From Pseudomonadota bacterium (GTDB taxonomy: Bacteria; Pseudomonadota; Gammaproteobacteria; Acidiferrobacterales; Acidiferrobacteraceae), in assembly GCA_021816625.1 (NCBI GenBank), contig JAKAXM010000024.1, positions 1-32,274 of the forward strand: DNA of 32,274 nucleotides, given 5' to 3'. This document shows positions 16,198 through 25,438 of the stretch, piece by piece. Under the pieces are notes generated by a model. That model was not told the DNA's origin. It worked only from the letters and a program-made list of their open reading frames with translations, and ran no database searches. The position numbers and the translations under genes were made by a program. Positions within the stretch are counted from its first letter, which is position 1, and every line of letters begins with the position of its first letter.

Positions 16198-16700
16198 GAG
16201 GAGACGAGGCGCCGGTCTTGTACGGCGTCTAGGTGACTGCTCTCCTGCCCGAACTCGCGGTCGAAGGTCTCTTTGAAGATGGCCTTATGGACGTCCCCTA
16301 TGCTCAAGATCCCGACCAGTCGCCCATGATCGGCGACCGGTATGCGGCGGATCTTATGGGCGAACATGACCGATACCGCGCGCAAGATCGGGTCATTGGG
16401 GGTTACGGTAAAGACCCTTTGACTCATCAGCGCGTCCACATGCAGATTCAAGACGTCGCGGTATTCGGACTCAAGCTCCTCGAAATGCGGTGTCTGGGCG
16501 AGCCGCAAGGCCTCGTCCACCTTGGGGTACATCGCGCGCAATACATCCTTTTCCGAGATGACGCCGATGATCGCGTTCTCATCGTCTACGACGGGCAAGC
16601 CGCTGATCCGGTGAAAGCACATCAAGATGGCGACGTCGCGGATTCTGGTGTCGCGACGGGCGGTGCGGACGTTCGTGGTCATGACATCTTTGACTAGCAT
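16194..16700 (-). CDS. CBS-domain pair protein
   Basis: A 168-residue stand-alone protein with two CBS domains: about residues 7-60 (VKDVMTTNVRTARRDTRIRD...GLPVVDDENAIIGVISEKDVL) and about 88-145 (ALMSQRVFTVTPNDPILRAVSVMFAHKIRRIPVADHGRLVGILSIGDV). Such pairs bind adenine nucleotides and usually sense cell energy state or regulate a partner; the ligand cannot be told from sequence. GGAG lies shortly before the ATG at 16700. The gene converges on pilU and the two stop codons overlap in the bases TTAG at 16194-16197. It lies 47 nt downstream of the kinase-like gene on the same strand and may be co-transcribed with it. Confidence 0.92.
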   Translation of the reverse strand: MLVKDVMTTNVRTARRDTRIRDVAILMCFHRISGLPVVDDENAIIGVISEKDVLRAMYPKVDEALRLAQTPHFEELESEYRDVLNLHVDALMSQRVFTVTPNDPILRAVSVMFAHKIRRIPVADHGRLVGILSIGDVHKAIFKETFDREFGQESSHLDAVQDRRLVSS

Positions 16701-16719
16701 GGCGGCTCTCCATGCCCGT

Positions 16720-16736
16720 ACCCCGGGCCCCGGGGT
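16720..16736. repeat. GC-rich hairpin between CBS and fructosamine-kinase genes
   Basis: ACCCCGG (16720-16726) pairs with CCGGGGT (16730-16736) over a 3-nt loop. It lies in the 47-nt gap between two minus-strand genes and has no T-run; it may stabilise or partly terminate the upstream transcript. Confidence 0.45.
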
Positions 16737-16747
16737 GGGCGGTTGGG

Positions 16748-17632
16748 TTAATGCCCGGTCTCGGCCAGTAGTTGCTTCATCATGCGTTGCGCCTGGCCGA
16801 GATAGCTTGCTCCCGATAGGTTGAGATGATTTAAGACATGGTACAAATTGTAGAGAGTCCTGCGAACCTTGTATCCAGGATCGAGCGGGACCACCTCGTC
16901 GTAGGCCGCGTAAAACGCCGCCGAGAATCCCCCAAAAAGCTCGGTCATGGCCAGGTCCACCTCTCGGTCACCATAATACACCGCTGGGTCGAACAGTATA
17001 GGTCGCCCGCCGTTTGCCGCACAATTTCCAGCCCATAAGTCCCCGTGTACGGGACTCGGATGAGGTTGGTGGCCGCTCAAGAGGGCCGGCGTGGCCTCCG
17101 CAACCCTATGCCCGAGTTCTAGTATCGGCCCGTCGTAACCGGCCTCTTGTGCCAGGCGTAGCTGAGTGAGCAGACGGCAATCCCGAAAAAACACCGCCCA
17201 CTCGGCGTGGGGCGTGTTGATTTGCGGCGTGGTGCCTATTGTGTTGTCCCGGTACCAGCCGAAGTAGGGCGCGGTGCGCGCGTGGAGTGCGGCCAGCGTA
17301 TGGCCGAGTTCGATGTCATCGGATGGTGTCCGGTCCGATAGTTCCATGTAGTTTAGGACCAGATACGATATCTGGTCGGTTGCGCCCCAGCACACGGGGC
17401 GAGCGACCCGGACCGTGAGGGTGTTGGCGATCTCATGGAGCCCCAGGGCCTCGGCACGAAACATCTCGAGCCGCCCTGGTTCGTTGTGCTTTACGAAATA
17501 AGACTCGGCCTCATCACTTAAAATTGTCGCTTGGTTCAAGGCCGATACCGGGGCCCGGCGTGCCGCCCTTGCCACGAATAGCTTACCCGTAACCTGCGAA
17601 ATTTGTTGGGCGATCGCGTCCCAACTGATCAT
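16748..17632 (-). CDS. fructosamine kinase family protein
   Basis: Family members phosphorylate ketosamines on glycated proteins so that the sugar is lost (deglycation). The 294-residue product has the aminoglycoside-phosphotransferase-like fold: an N-terminal lobe with ESYFVKHN, LGHTLAALHA, the family's FGWYRDNTIGTTPQ, the catalytic loop HGDLWAGN near 195 and the metal motif DPAVYYGDREVDLAM near 215. ELFGGF and YNLYHVLNHLNLSG follow, as is typical. The length matches bacterial homologues (about 290). It starts at ATG 17632, and a candidate promoter lies upstream at 17755-17784. The actual substrate is unproven. Confidence 0.93.
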   Translation of the reverse strand: MISWDAIAQQISQVTGKLFVARAARRAPVSALNQATILSDEAESYFVKHNEPGRLEMFRAEALGLHEIANTLTVRVARPVCWGATDQISYLVLNYMELSDRTPSDDIELGHTLAALHARTAPYFGWYRDNTIGTTPQINTPHAEWAVFFRDCRLLTQLRLAQEAGYDGPILELGHRVAEATPALLSGHQPHPSPVHGDLWAGNCAANGGRPILFDPAVYYGDREVDLAMTELFGGFSAAFYAAYDEVVPLDPGYKVRRTLYNLYHVLNHLNLSGASYLGQAQRMMKQLLAETGH

Positions 17633-17754
17633 GCCAACTCCCTGTAATCCCTGCTCGTCCCTATGTTACGGACCTTGGGCTTGATATTCAAAGCCCTGTC
17701 CCCCACTTCTGGTTTCGTAAGCGCCTGTGTCCCGAGATCTGCGCCCGGCGGGGG

Positions 17755-17784
17755 ATTATAAACCAAGATCCTAGAGTCTGTCCC
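17755..17784 (-). promoter_or_regulatory. candidate promoter for the fructosamine-kinase gene
   Basis: On the minus strand, a perfect TATAAT (17760-17755) is preceded at 18-nt spacing by GGGACA (17784-17779), which matches four of six -35 bases. This would give a 5' leader of about 115 nt. Confidence 0.45.
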
Positions 17785-17908
17785 CCGAAATCGCACTGTC
17801 GGCAGACGATCTCATAGAAGTCGCAGTTGAGCATGGAAAACGTACGGTTTGTGTGGCAAAACAGTGTTTTGGCATCCCCTAACACTCGAGGAGAGGCGTT
17901 TCTTCGTA

Positions 17909-18211
17909 ATGCTAACCACACAGCACTCCGATCTTATTTGGCTCGGGAAGAGCAAGATCCCAATCTCCGTGCGTTTGGTGCCGGTGCGCCAGCGTGGCGG
18001 GATCTGGTACCGCATGCTGATCGAACCACAAGGTACGAATCAGGGCGCCGTTCTTCTGAATCGCAACGGTCAGCCCCGTTCCTGGAAGGATTTGAGCGCG
18101 GCCCTGCGTTTTGTGTCACGGACGCTTCAGCATGTCCATGCGGTGACCGTGGAGGTGGCGCGCGAGGCCTCTGTTCGCGGGGAGGAGGGCAGCCGCGGCA
18201 ACGGTCTCTAG
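17909..18211 (+). CDS. small conserved-looking hypothetical protein
   Basis: The ATG at 17909 gives a 100-residue basic protein starting MLTTQHSDLIWLGKSKIPIS, then RGGIWYRMLIEPQG, LLNRNGQPRSWKDLSAALRFV and HAVTVEVAREAS. The pattern YRMLIE...NRNGQPRSWKDLSAA suggests a small beta-alpha fold resembling short proteins annotated only as hypothetical in other proteobacteria. GGAGAGG lies about 12 nt upstream, rather far; a TTG at 17849 would add 20 residues. The hairpin at 18286-18323 probably ends the transcript. No function can be assigned. Confidence 0.55.
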   Translation: MLTTQHSDLIWLGKSKIPISVRLVPVRQRGGIWYRMLIEPQGTNQGAVLLNRNGQPRSWKDLSAALRFVSRTLQHVHAVTVEVAREASVRGEEGSRGNGL

Positions 18212-18285
18212 CGGGGGCGTTACGGGGGATGCTGGACGGCGGGCGGGGTGTCTTAAAAAAGGGGCGCTTTAACCCGTTAACCCGG

Positions 18286-18323
18286 GGGCAACAAGGGCGG
18301 CCACGCGGTCGCCCTTGTTGCTT
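18286..18323 (+). terminator. strong hairpin, probable terminator
   Basis: GCAACAAGGGCG (18286-18297) pairs perfectly with CGCCCTTGTTGC (18308-18319) over a 10-nt loop, followed by TTTT. In the plus direction it ends the hypothetical gene at 18211. On the minus strand it lies just after the HU-like gene, but the tail there is C-rich, so termination in that direction is less certain. Confidence 0.75.
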
Positions 18324-18327
18324 TTGG

Positions 18328-18666
18328 CTAGAATATGCCCTTCAGGGTTTTCAACGGCTGGATCTTGATCACGTTACGCGCGGGCTTGGCCTTGAAGACC
18401 ATTTCTTCCTTGGTGAAGGGATTTATGCCCTTGCGCGCCCGCGTGGCCGGTTTGCGAACGACCTTGATCTTCATGAGCCCCGCCAAATTGAATACCCCGG
18501 GACCACTCTTGATGTCGCGCTTTATGACAGTGAGGAGTTCGTCAAAAACAGCGCCCACCTCTTTGCGTTTCAAATTGGTCTTGTCCGCCAAGTGCGACAA
18601 AAGCTCCGATTTCGACATCGGTTTCTTGGGCGCTTTCTTGCTCGGGGCCTTGTTTTTCGTTGCCAT
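18328..18666 (-). CDS. HU-family DNA-binding protein with basic N-terminal tail
   Basis: A 112-residue nucleoid-type protein. Residues 1-17 form a Lys/Pro/Ala tail (MATKNKAPSKKAPKKP), then the HU/IHF fold runs from SKSELLSHLADKTNLKRKEV to the end. The usual HU signature GFGTF...RNPRTG is replaced by GVFNLAGLMKIKVVRKPATR and KGINPFTKEEMVFKAKPARN, a pattern of a divergent HU subgroup. It should bind and bend DNA, with the tail adding charge contacts. I chose ATG 18666 because AGGA lies 5 nt upstream; the ATG at 18672 overlaps that site. It diverges from the fmdB-like gene, with a terminator-like hairpin between them. Confidence 0.88.
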   Translation of the reverse strand: MATKNKAPSKKAPKKPMSKSELLSHLADKTNLKRKEVGAVFDELLTVIKRDIKSGPGVFNLAGLMKIKVVRKPATRARKGINPFTKEEMVFKAKPARNVIKIQPLKTLKGIF

Positions 18667-18710
18667 GGTCATCCTATCAGGTTGAGAACAACGGCACTTA
18701 AGTTAGCATA

Positions 18711-18747
18711 AAAAAACCTAGGGGAAAGGTATTTCCCGAGGTTTTTT
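18711..18747. terminator. bidirectional terminator-like hairpin in a divergent gap
   Basis: AAAAAACCT (18711-18719) pairs with AGGTTTTTT (18739-18747), and GGGAAA (18722-18727) pairs with TTTCCC (18732-18737) over a GGTA loop. U-tracts appear in either direction. The location between two divergently transcribed starts is unusual; it may insulate the two promoters or end an unseen transcript. Confidence 0.65.
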
Positions 18748-18864
18748 GCGTCGTATTCCGCAATGGTGTGGCGTTTCCCGGTTTCCGCTATACTGAAGGC
18801 CATTGGTTTTTGCGGATTTGTCCCCATTTTCCAGGGACGGTGTCAACGGTTTTGCGAGGTCATT

Positions 18865-19131
18865 ATGCCGATTTATGAGTACGTCTGTGGTGCCTGCGGT
18901 CAGCACGCGGAGATCATGCAGAAGATAGGCGAGGTCGCGACGGAATGCCCGCATTGTCAGAAACCCGCCCTGAAGAAGCAGTTGTCGGCGCCGGGGTTTC
19001 AGTTGAAGGGTTCGGGCTGGTATGCGACGGATTTCCGCGGCAAGGATAAGGCCAAGGGTGAGGACAAGGCTAAGGAGGAGGCCGCCGCGCCGGCCGCGAC
19101 GTGTGGAGGAGGCGGCTGCGGCTGCCACTAG
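18865..19131 (+). CDS. FmdB-type zinc-ribbon protein
   Basis: An 88-residue protein starting MPIYEYVCGACGQHAE, the hallmark of the FmdB/CxxC-CxxC regulatory family. Zinc ligands are Cys8, Cys11, Cys28 and Cys31. A conserved SAPGFQLKGSGWYATDFRGK stretch follows, then a Lys/Glu/Ala linker and a Cys/Gly/His end (CGGGGCGCH) that could bind metal. GAGGT precedes the ATG; an earlier in-frame ATG (18763) is rejected because the family starts at MPIYEY. A TATACT at 18789-18794 may be its -10. It abuts the DUF502 gene and lies upstream of aspS, a frequent proteobacterial order. Exact role unknown. Confidence 0.93.
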   Translation: MPIYEYVCGACGQHAEIMQKIGEVATECPHCQKPALKKQLSAPGFQLKGSGWYATDFRGKDKAKGEDKAKEEAAAPAATCGGGGCGCH

Positions 19132-19773
19132 ATGGGACGCTTGCGGCGGTACCTCACGGCGGGCCTGCTGATCTGGGTCCCTCTGGGGGTGACGTTTCTC
19201 GTCATCCAGGCGCTCGTGAGTTTCATGGACCGTATCCTGCTGATCTTGCCCGCCGCCCTTCAGCCCGCGCACTGGTTGGGTCGCGACATCCCAGGCCTAG
19301 GCGTGGTCTTGGTAATCGCGGCGGTCCTCATCACGGGTATGGTGGCCGCGAACTTCGTGGGGCAGCGCCTCGTGCGTTTGGGCGAGGCGCTGCTTGCACG
19401 TATACCGCTTGTGCGATCCTTGTACTCGGGCGTAAAGCAGCTTCTGGAGTCACTGGTCTCAGGTGCCGGCAATTCGTTCCGCACCGTGGTACTCATACCC
19501 TACCCGCACCCGGGTAGTTGGACGCTCGCCTTCTTGACGGGCGAGGGGCTGCCGGAAGCGGTGGATGCGACCGGTCAAGACCTCGTGAGCGTCTTTGTGC
19601 CGGCCACGCCCAACCCGACCTCCGGCTTCTTCCTTATGGTCCCGCGGGCGGATGCGATCGTGCTCAATGTGACTGTCGACGAGGGCTTGCGGATGATACT
19701 CTCGATGGGTATGGTCGCTCCCGGCCTTCCGCGGAAGGGCGCCGCCCCGGTGCCCAAGAGGGCGACAGCCTAG
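19132..19773 (+). CDS. DUF502 membrane protein
   Basis: The 213-residue product starts MGRLRRYLTAGLLIWVPLGV with two membrane spans (about 8-30 and 55-76), then ARIPLVRSLYSGVKQLLES, the signature stretch of DUF502, and a soluble domain with FVPATPNPTSGFFLMVPR. It is an inner-membrane protein of unknown function, habitually found just upstream of aspS. Its ATG directly follows the fmdB-like stop with no gap, so translation is likely coupled. Confidence 0.92.
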   Translation: MGRLRRYLTAGLLIWVPLGVTFLVIQALVSFMDRILLILPAALQPAHWLGRDIPGLGVVLVIAAVLITGMVAANFVGQRLVRLGEALLARIPLVRSLYSGVKQLLESLVSGAGNSFRTVVLIPYPHPGSWTLAFLTGEGLPEAVDATGQDLVSVFVPATPNPTSGFFLMVPRADAIVLNVTVDEGLRMILSMGMVAPGLPRKGAAPVPKRATA

Positions 19774-19779
19774 GGTGTT

Positions 19780-21549
19780 ATGCGCACACATTTGAGTCGT
19801 GAGTTACCTTCCCTACCCGTAGGGACGGCGGTGGTGGTTTGCGGGTGGGCACAACGCCGCCGCGACCACGGCGGAGTCTTGTTCGTGGACGTTCGGGATC
19901 GCGGCGGTCTCGTGCAGGTGGTGTTCGATCCGGCGCGCCCGGAGGTATTTGCGCGCGCGGCCGAGATCCGCAGCGAGTATGTCCTGCAGGTCTCCGGGAT
20001 ACTGCGTAGGCGGCCTGCCGGTACCGAGAATCCAAGCCTTGCCACAGGCGAGTTCGAGATCGATGCTCGCGATGTGCAGATCTTAAACACCTCCGACGCC
20101 TTGCCATTCCAGCTCGACGAGCCCGATGTCTCGGAATCGGTACGCCTCAAGTATCGCTACCTGGACTTGCGGCGGGCATCGATGCAGGACAATTTTCGTT
20201 TACGCCACCGCGTGGTCCGGGCCGCGCGCCGTTTCCTCGAGGACCAGGATTTCATAGAGATCGAGACGCCGATGCTGACGCGCTCGACCCCCGAGGGCGC
20301 TCGCGATTATCTGGTTCCGAGCCGCACCCAGCCGGGCCACTTTTTCGCTTTGCCGCAATCCCCGCAGCTTTTCAAGCAGCTCCTCATGGTGGCGGGCTTC
20401 GAGCGCTATTACCAGGTGACCCGTTGCTTCCGCGACGAGGACTTGCGTGCCGACCGTCAGCCGGAGTTTACCCAGCTCGATATCGAGACATCGTTTCTTG
20501 ATGAGAACGAAATCATGGCCCTCATGGAGGGTCTGGTTAAGGCCATATTCCATGCGGCCATCGGTGTCGATATCGCTACGCCCATCATGCGGCTTTCTTA
20601 TGCCGATGCGATGCACCGCTACGGTAGCGACAAGCCGGATCTGCGCAACCCCCTGGAATTGGTGGAAATATCGGACGCGGTAGCGGATGTCGAATTCAAG
20701 GTGTTTGCGGCCGCCGCCAAGGATCCCAAATCCCGTGTGGTGGCTATGCGGGTACCGCAGGCCGCTGATTTATCCCGCAAGGCGCTCGACGATTACGCCG
20801 CATACGTCGCGGAGTTTGGCGCCAAGGGCCTTGCCTATATCAAGGTCAATGATCCTGCTGCGGCGGACGGTTTGCAGTCGCCCATTCTCAAATTCTTGAC
20901 GCCTGGGGCAATCGCGCAGATCGTGACACGTACCGGGGCCGAGGCTGGGGACCTGATATTTTTTGGGGCCGGTCCGAGCAAGGTCGTGAACGACTCCATG
21001 GGCGCCTTGCGGTTGCGCCTGGGGTCGGACCGGGGACTTCTCGCGGATGGGTGGCGGTTGCTGTGGGTGGTCGATTTTCCGCTGCTCGAATACGACGCGG
21101 CGGAGCGCCGCTTTCAGGCCATGCATCACCCCTTTACGGCGCCGAAGCCCGAGGATGTCCCCTTGCTCGCAAGCGACCCGGGACAGGTGCGGGCCCGCGC
21201 CTACGATTTGGTGCTCAATGGGACCGAGGTGGGCGGCGGATCGGTGCGTATTCATGATCAGGGGCTCCAGCAGCAGCTGTTTGGGGTTCTCGGGATCGAG
21301 GCGGAGATGGCCCAGGAGAAGTTTGGTTTTCTGCTGGATGCCCTGCGCTTTGGGGCGCCCCCGCACGGGGGGCTTGCCTTCGGCGTCGACCGGTTGTGCG
21401 CCTTGCTCGCCGGGGTCGATTCGATTCGCGACGTCATCGCCTTCCCCAAAACCCAAAAGGCAAGCTGCCCCCTGACGGAGGCCCCGGCGGCGGTTTCGGC
21501 CCGTCAGCTTGCGGATCTGTCTTTACGTAGCACCGCGCCGGAGCCATAA
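19780..21549 (+). CDS. aspS: aspartyl-tRNA synthetase
   Basis: Charges tRNA-Asp (and possibly tRNA-Asn) with aspartate. The 589-residue length matches bacterial AspRS. An N-terminal OB anticodon-binding domain (about 1-110, [26 protein letters not shown]) precedes the class II core: motif 2 with [21 protein letters not shown], the bacterial insertion (GAD) domain, and motif 3 with [13 protein letters not shown] near 530. [15 protein letters not shown] near the end is diagnostic. Six nucleotides separate it from the DUF502 gene, so it is in the same operon. Specificity for Asp alone or Asp/Asn cannot be settled by eye. Confidence 0.97.
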   Translation: MRTHLSRELPSLPVGTAVVVCGWAQRRRDHGGVLFVDVRDRGGLVQVVFDPARPEVFARAAEIRSEYVLQVSGILRRRPAGTENPSLATGEFEIDARDVQILNTSDALPFQLDEPDVSESVRLKYRYLDLRRASMQDNFRLRHRVVRAARRFLEDQDFIEIETPMLTRSTPEGARDYLVPSRTQPGHFFALPQSPQLFKQLLMVAGFERYYQVTRCFRDEDLRADRQPEFTQLDIETSFLDENEIMALMEGLVKAIFHAAIGVDIATPIMRLSYADAMHRYGSDKPDLRNPLELVEISDAVADVEFKVFAAAAKDPKSRVVAMRVPQAADLSRKALDDYAAYVAEFGAKGLAYIKVNDPAAADGLQSPILKFLTPGAIAQIVTRTGAEAGDLIFFGAGPSKVVNDSMGALRLRLGSDRGLLADGWRLLWVVDFPLLEYDAAERRFQAMHHPFTAPKPEDVPLLASDPGQVRARAYDLVLNGTEVGGGSVRIHDQGLQQQLFGVLGIEAEMAQEKFGFLLDALRFGAPPHGGLAFGVDRLCALLAGVDSIRDVIAFPKTQKASCPLTEAPAAVSARQLADLSLRSTAPEP

Positions 21550-21554
21550 CCGTC

Positions 21555-22019
21555 ATGGCCGCGGTCCTGCCGCCGCGTTATAAGCGTCCTGAGTCGGTCC
21601 TGGTGGTGATCTTCACGGCCAAGGCCGAGGTCTTGTTATTGCGGCGCGCGGACCATCCGGAATTCTGGCAGTCGGTGACGGGGAGCCTTGAGTGGTCCGA
21701 AGAGGATAGGCTGGCCACGGCCCGCCGGGAACTGCAGGAAGAGACCGGTATCGTCGCCTCGGAGGGTTGGCGGGACTGGGGCTTAAGCCATCGCTACGAG
21801 ATCTTTCCGGAGTGGCGCCATCGTTACGAGCCGGGCACTGTGCACAATACGGAGCACGTCTTTTCTCTGGAACTGCGCGACCGCGTAGCGGTATCCTTGC
21901 ACCCCGCCGAACACTGCGATTACGAATGGCTGCGGTGGGCGCCGGCGGTGGCGCGTGTTACCTCGGACAGCAATCGCTGGGCCCTCGAGACCCTAGGACG
22001 CGAGCGGGGTTTCTTGTAG
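21555..22019 (+). CDS. nudB: dihydroneopterin triphosphate diphosphatase
   Basis: A Nudix hydrolase removing pyrophosphate from dihydroneopterin triphosphate in folate synthesis. The 154-residue product contains the Nudix box with G at the start of GSLEWSEEDRLATA followed by RRELQEETGI, and the preceding FWQSVTGSLE typical of NudB. Its place between aspS and yebC-ruvC is the same as in many gammaproteobacteria and supports the assignment. It starts five nucleotides after the aspS stop. Confidence 0.92.
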   Translation: MAAVLPPRYKRPESVLVVIFTAKAEVLLLRRADHPEFWQSVTGSLEWSEEDRLATARRELQEETGIVASEGWRDWGLSHRYEIFPEWRHRYEPGTVHNTEHVFSLELRDRVAVSLHPAEHCDYEWLRWAPAVARVTSDSNRWALETLGRERGFL

Positions 22020-22172
22020 AACGGCGCGGCCAGGCCCGGCGCCTGGTGCGTGCCCGATGGGGCCGGCCGGAGGGTGTAGGCCCCGGGTTTTAAGGTGGTC
22101 TTTCGGGGTGGTTTTGGGCGGCACCGGGTCCGATAGGCACGGGCCGGGTCTCGGAGTTTAAGGGGAAGGCAT

Positions 22173-22904
22173 ATGGCCGGACATAGCAAATGGGCCAATA
22201 TCCGTTTTCGCAAGGGCGTGCAGGACGCCAAGCGCGGTAAGATCTTCACGAAACTGATCCGTGAAATCACGATCGCAGCCCGGGTCGGCGGTGGCGATGT
22301 AGCGCACAATCCGCGGCTACGGCTCGCCATCGACCGCGCCTTGGGTCAGAACATGCCCAAGGACAATATCGAGCGCGCCATCAAGCGTGGTACCGGCGAA
22401 CTGGAAGGGGCGCATTACGAGGAGATCCAGTACGAGGGCTACGGTCCTGCCGGGGCCGCGGTCCTGGTCGCGTGCACGACCGACAATCGTAACCGGACGG
22501 CAGGCGAGGTCCGTCATGCCTTCAGTAAGCACGGGGGTAATTTGGGGACCGAGGGTTCGGTGGCCTATCTTTTCGAGAAGCGCGGTGTCCTGATGTTTCC
22601 CGATGGCGATGAGGAGGCCTTGCTGGAGGCCGCGATCGACCTGGGTGCCGATGACGTGGCGACGCTCCCCGGTGAGGGGGTAGAGGTCCTGACCGCCCCC
22701 GAGAAACTAGCGGCGGTGCGGGATGGTCTGGAGGGGCGCAGCCTTACCCCGGCTTCGGCCGAGGTCGTGACGCGTGCTTTGACGGATGTCACGATAGCGG
22801 GCGAGGACGCCGAGCGCGTTATGAAGCTCCTGGAGGCACTGGAGGACCTCGATGATGTGCAGGCGGTTTACACCAACGCGGCATTCGCGGAGGGATCCCC
22901 CTAG
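22173..22904 (+). CDS. yebC: YebC/PmpR family regulator
   Basis: The 243-residue product starts [20 protein letters not shown], the invariant opening of the YebC family, and has [28 protein letters not shown] and [23 protein letters not shown]. Members act as transcriptional regulators or, by more recent work, help ribosomes through difficult peptides. AAGGGGAAGGC gives a strong ribosome site. It lies directly upstream of ruvC, the usual context. The preceding 150-bp gap may hold a promoter that I could not identify. Confidence 0.96.
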   Translation: MAGHSKWANIRFRKGVQDAKRGKIFTKLIREITIAARVGGGDVAHNPRLRLAIDRALGQNMPKDNIERAIKRGTGELEGAHYEEIQYEGYGPAGAAVLVACTTDNRNRTAGEVRHAFSKHGGNLGTEGSVAYLFEKRGVLMFPDGDEEALLEAAIDLGADDVATLPGEGVEVLTAPEKLAAVRDGLEGRSLTPASAEVVTRALTDVTIAGEDAERVMKLLEALEDLDDVQAVYTNAAFAEGSP

Positions 22905-22916
22905 GGGTGTTGTCTG

Positions 22917-23414
22917 ATGCGCATCTTGGGCGTCGACCCGGGTTCCCGGCGCACGGGCTTTGGGATCCTCGATGATCGCGCCGGTCGCCCCGTTTATGTC
23001 GCCTGTGGGGTCGTCTCGTCGTTGTCGGGGACCATGCCGGAGCGTTTGCACCGGATCTTCGCGGGACTCGGCGAGGTGATTACCGAGTACCAGCCGGAGG
23101 TTTGTGCCGTGGAGCGGGTCTTTTTGGCAAGAAATGCAGACAGTGCCTTGAAGCTAGGCCAGGCCCGCGGTGCGGCGCTTGTGGCCCTTGCGCGTGCCGG
23201 CCTTGCGATCCACGAGTACACGGCCTTGCAGATCAAGAAGGCCGTGGTGGGGGTCGGTCACGCCGACAAGGGCCAAGTTCAGCACATGATGCGTGCCTTG
23301 CTTGGCTTGTCGGCTGTCCCCTCTCCTGATGCGGCGGATGCGCTCGCGAGTGCGCTCTGTCATCTCTATCATTGGCAGGGCGAGGAGGCGCAGTTGCACG
23401 CGACCCGTTCATGA
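22917..23414 (+). CDS. ruvC: Holliday junction endonuclease RuvC
   Basis: Resolves Holliday junctions during recombination. The 165-residue protein opens MRILGVDPGSRRTGFGILDD with catalytic Asp7; the next acidic residue is in CAVERVFLARNADSALKLGQ (Glu near 66) and the last pair in SPDAADALASALCH. The length matches the family (about 170). The stop overlaps the ruvA start in ATGA, so the two are translationally coupled. It forms the RuvABC resolvasome with the next two genes. Confidence 0.97.
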   Translation: MRILGVDPGSRRTGFGILDDRAGRPVYVACGVVSSLSGTMPERLHRIFAGLGEVITEYQPEVCAVERVFLARNADSALKLGQARGAALVALARAGLAIHEYTALQIKKAVVGVGHADKGQVQHMMRALLGLSAVPSPDAADALASALCHLYHWQGEEAQLHATRS

Positions 23415-23980
23415 TCGGACGGCTGCGGGGCACCATAGTGGGCCGCAGTCCGCCCGGCCTGCTGCTCGAGGTCCAGGGCGTCGGCTACGAGATCGAGGTC
23501 CCCCTGTCGACGTTTGCCGACCTGCCTGCCGCGGGCGAGGTGGTTTTGTATACCCATCTCGTCGTCCGTGAGGACGCCCATCTCCTGTATGGTTTTCTGA
23601 CCGAGGGCCGCCGGGCCTGGTTTCGCGTATTGCTCAAGGTCAATGGCATAGGGCCGCGGGTGGCCCTGGCCCTGTTGTCGGGTCTGAGCGACGAGGAATT
23701 GGCGGCCTGTGTGCAGGCCGGGGATGTGGCGCGGCTCGTGCGTGTCCCCGGCATTGGCCGCAAGACCGCGGAACGGCTGCTCGTGGAGCTCAGCGGAAAG
23801 GCGCCGGTGGCCGGACGGACGGGCACCACGGGCCGCGATGAGGGTATGAGTGCGCTTCTTGCGCTCGGTTACAATGAGCGTGAGGCCCAGGGGGCCATCG
23901 AGCGCGCGGTGGCGGTCGTAGGCCCCGAGGCCTCCGGCGAGACATTGATACGCGAGGCGCTAAGAGGCATGGTGCGATGA
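23411..23980 (+). CDS. ruvA: Holliday junction-binding protein RuvA
   Basis: Tetrameric junction-binding subunit that loads RuvB. The 189-residue product starts [20 protein letters not shown], followed by the OB fold (about 1-63). Helix-hairpin-helix motifs follow ([18 protein letters not shown] and [20 protein letters not shown]), and a C-terminal UBA-like domain (about 142-189) contacts RuvB. ATG 23411 overlaps the ruvC stop; an earlier in-frame start at 23372 would lie inside ruvC and is not family-like. Confidence 0.97.
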   Translation: MIGRLRGTIVGRSPPGLLLEVQGVGYEIEVPLSTFADLPAAGEVVLYTHLVVREDAHLLYGFLTEGRRAWFRVLLKVNGIGPRVALALLSGLSDEELAACVQAGDVARLVRVPGIGRKTAERLLVELSGKAPVAGRTGTTGRDEGMSALLALGYNEREAQGAIERAVAVVGPEASGETLIREALRGMVR

Positions 23981-24996
23981 TCGAAACCGAGCGCTTGGTC
24001 GCGGCCGACAGTTCGTTGGAAGAGCGCGCGCAAGAGGTGAGCCTGCGTCCCCAGCGGCTTGCCGATTATATCGGGCAGCCGCGCCTGCGGGACAAGCTCG
24101 AGATCTTCCTTGCCGCCGCCCGGGCCCGCAAGGAGTCGCTGGACCACGTTCTGCTGTTTGGTCCCCCGGGTCTTGGCAAGACGACCCTTGCTCACATCAT
24201 CGCCGCGGAGATGGGGGCATCCTTACGCCAGACATCAGGGCCGGTGCTCGAACGCGCCGGCGATCTCGCGGCGCTCCTTACGAATCTGAAGGCCCATGAC
24301 GTTCTGTTCATAGACGAGATCCATAGATTGAGTCCGGTGGTGGAGGAGATCTTGTATCCGGCCATGGAGGACTTCGAGATCGACATCCTGATCGGCGAGG
24401 GACCGGCGGCGCGCTCCATTAAACTTACGCTCCCACCCTTTACCCTGATCGGCGCCACCACGCGGGCCGGACTTTTGACCTCACCCTTGCGCGATCGCTT
24501 CGGTATCGTCGAACGGCTCGAGTTCTACGAAACGGCCGATCTCGCGCGTATCGTTGCGCGTTCGGCGGGGATCCTGGGCCTTATGGCGGAAGAGGCCGGG
24601 GTCCAGGCCATAGCCTCCTGCGCGCGCGGCACCCCGCGTATCGCCAACCGGCTCCTAAAGCGCGCCCGTGATTTCGCGCAGGTGCGCGGCGAGGGCCGGC
24701 TGACCGAGGTCGTGGCCAAGGATGCCCTGAAGATGCTCGAGGTCGACGATTGTGGGTTGGATACCCTGGACCGGCGCTTGCTATGGGCGGTGGCCGACAT
24801 CTTTCAAGGGGGGCCAGTCGGTGTCGAAAACCTGGCGGCGGCCATAGGCGAGGAGCGGGGCACCATAGAAGACGTGGTCGAGCCCTTCCTGATCCTGAAG
24901 GGCTATCTGATGCGGACCGCGCGTGGACGTATGGCGACCCCCCGGACCTACCAGCTCTTTGGGCTCGCGCCTCCTGCGGGGGCGGGCCGTGAGTAA
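23977..24996 (+). CDS. ruvB: Holliday junction branch-migration ATPase RuvB
   Basis: AAA+ motor driving branch migration with RuvA. The 339-residue product has Walker [10 protein letters not shown] near 64-72, Walker [10 protein letters not shown], sensor 1 [20 protein letters not shown] and the C-terminal winged helix ([22 protein letters not shown]). The ATG overlaps the ruvA stop (ATGA) and its stop lies inside the ybgC start region, an 8-nt overlap, so the genes form one operon. Confidence 0.98.
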   Translation: MIETERLVAADSSLEERAQEVSLRPQRLADYIGQPRLRDKLEIFLAAARARKESLDHVLLFGPPGLGKTTLAHIIAAEMGASLRQTSGPVLERAGDLAALLTNLKAHDVLFIDEIHRLSPVVEEILYPAMEDFEIDILIGEGPAARSIKLTLPPFTLIGATTRAGLLTSPLRDRFGIVERLEFYETADLARIVARSAGILGLMAEEAGVQAIASCARGTPRIANRLLKRARDFAQVRGEGRLTEVVAKDALKMLEVDDCGLDTLDRRLLWAVADIFQGGPVGVENLAAAIGEERGTIEDVVEPFLILKGYLMRTARGRMATPRTYQLFGLAPPAGAGRE

Positions 24997-25408
24997 CGAG
25001 AATTGTCATAAAGAAGGACCATTTACGATTACGGTGCGCGTCTATTACGAAGACACGGATGCGGCCGGTGTTGTGTATTATGCGAATTATTTGCGCTTCA
25101 TGGAGCGCGCCCGCAACGAGTGGTTACGCAGTCAGCTGGCCGGGCCCAGTGAACTTGCGCTAAGCGGGCGAGTCCTATTCGCGGTACGTTCGGTGGCGCT
25201 CGAATTTCGGGCCCCGGCGCGTCTCGACGATTTGTTGCAGGTGTCGGCGGACCCTCTGTCGGTGCGGGGCGCGAGCCTTACCTTCCGGCAGGACTGCCGG
25301 CGCGATGGCGAGCTGATATGTGCGGGGCGGGTCGATATCGCGTGCGTAGACGCGCGCACCTTCGTGCCGCGCCGGCTGCCAGAAGAGCTTACCCGGGCCT
25401 TGGCCTAA
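24989..25408 (+). CDS. ybgC: YbgC acyl-CoA thioesterase
   Basis: A HotDog-fold thioesterase found at the head of tol-pal operons; it hydrolyses acyl-CoA or acyl-carrier thioesters and is linked to phospholipid metabolism. The 139-residue product contains [29 protein letters not shown], whose Asp is the family's catalytic residue. The start is GTG 24989, inside the ruvB stop region, giving [13 protein letters not shown] before the fold; the length then matches the family. It precedes tolQ by 30 nt. Confidence 0.93.
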   Translation: MSNENCHKEGPFTITVRVYYEDTDAAGVVYYANYLRFMERARNEWLRSQLAGPSELALSGRVLFAVRSVALEFRAPARLDDLLQVSADPLSVRGASLTFRQDCRRDGELICAGRVDIACVDARTFVPRRLPEELTRALA

Positions 25409-25438
25409 AACCGCCTTACCGAGAGAAAGGAGAATGTC

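Noticed and set aside
17696-17786. CTGTCCCCC occurring twice (17696-17704 and 17778-17786)
   Set aside because: Nine-base C-rich repeats 80 nt apart are weak; there is no transposase and no further structure, so I do not call a mobile element.
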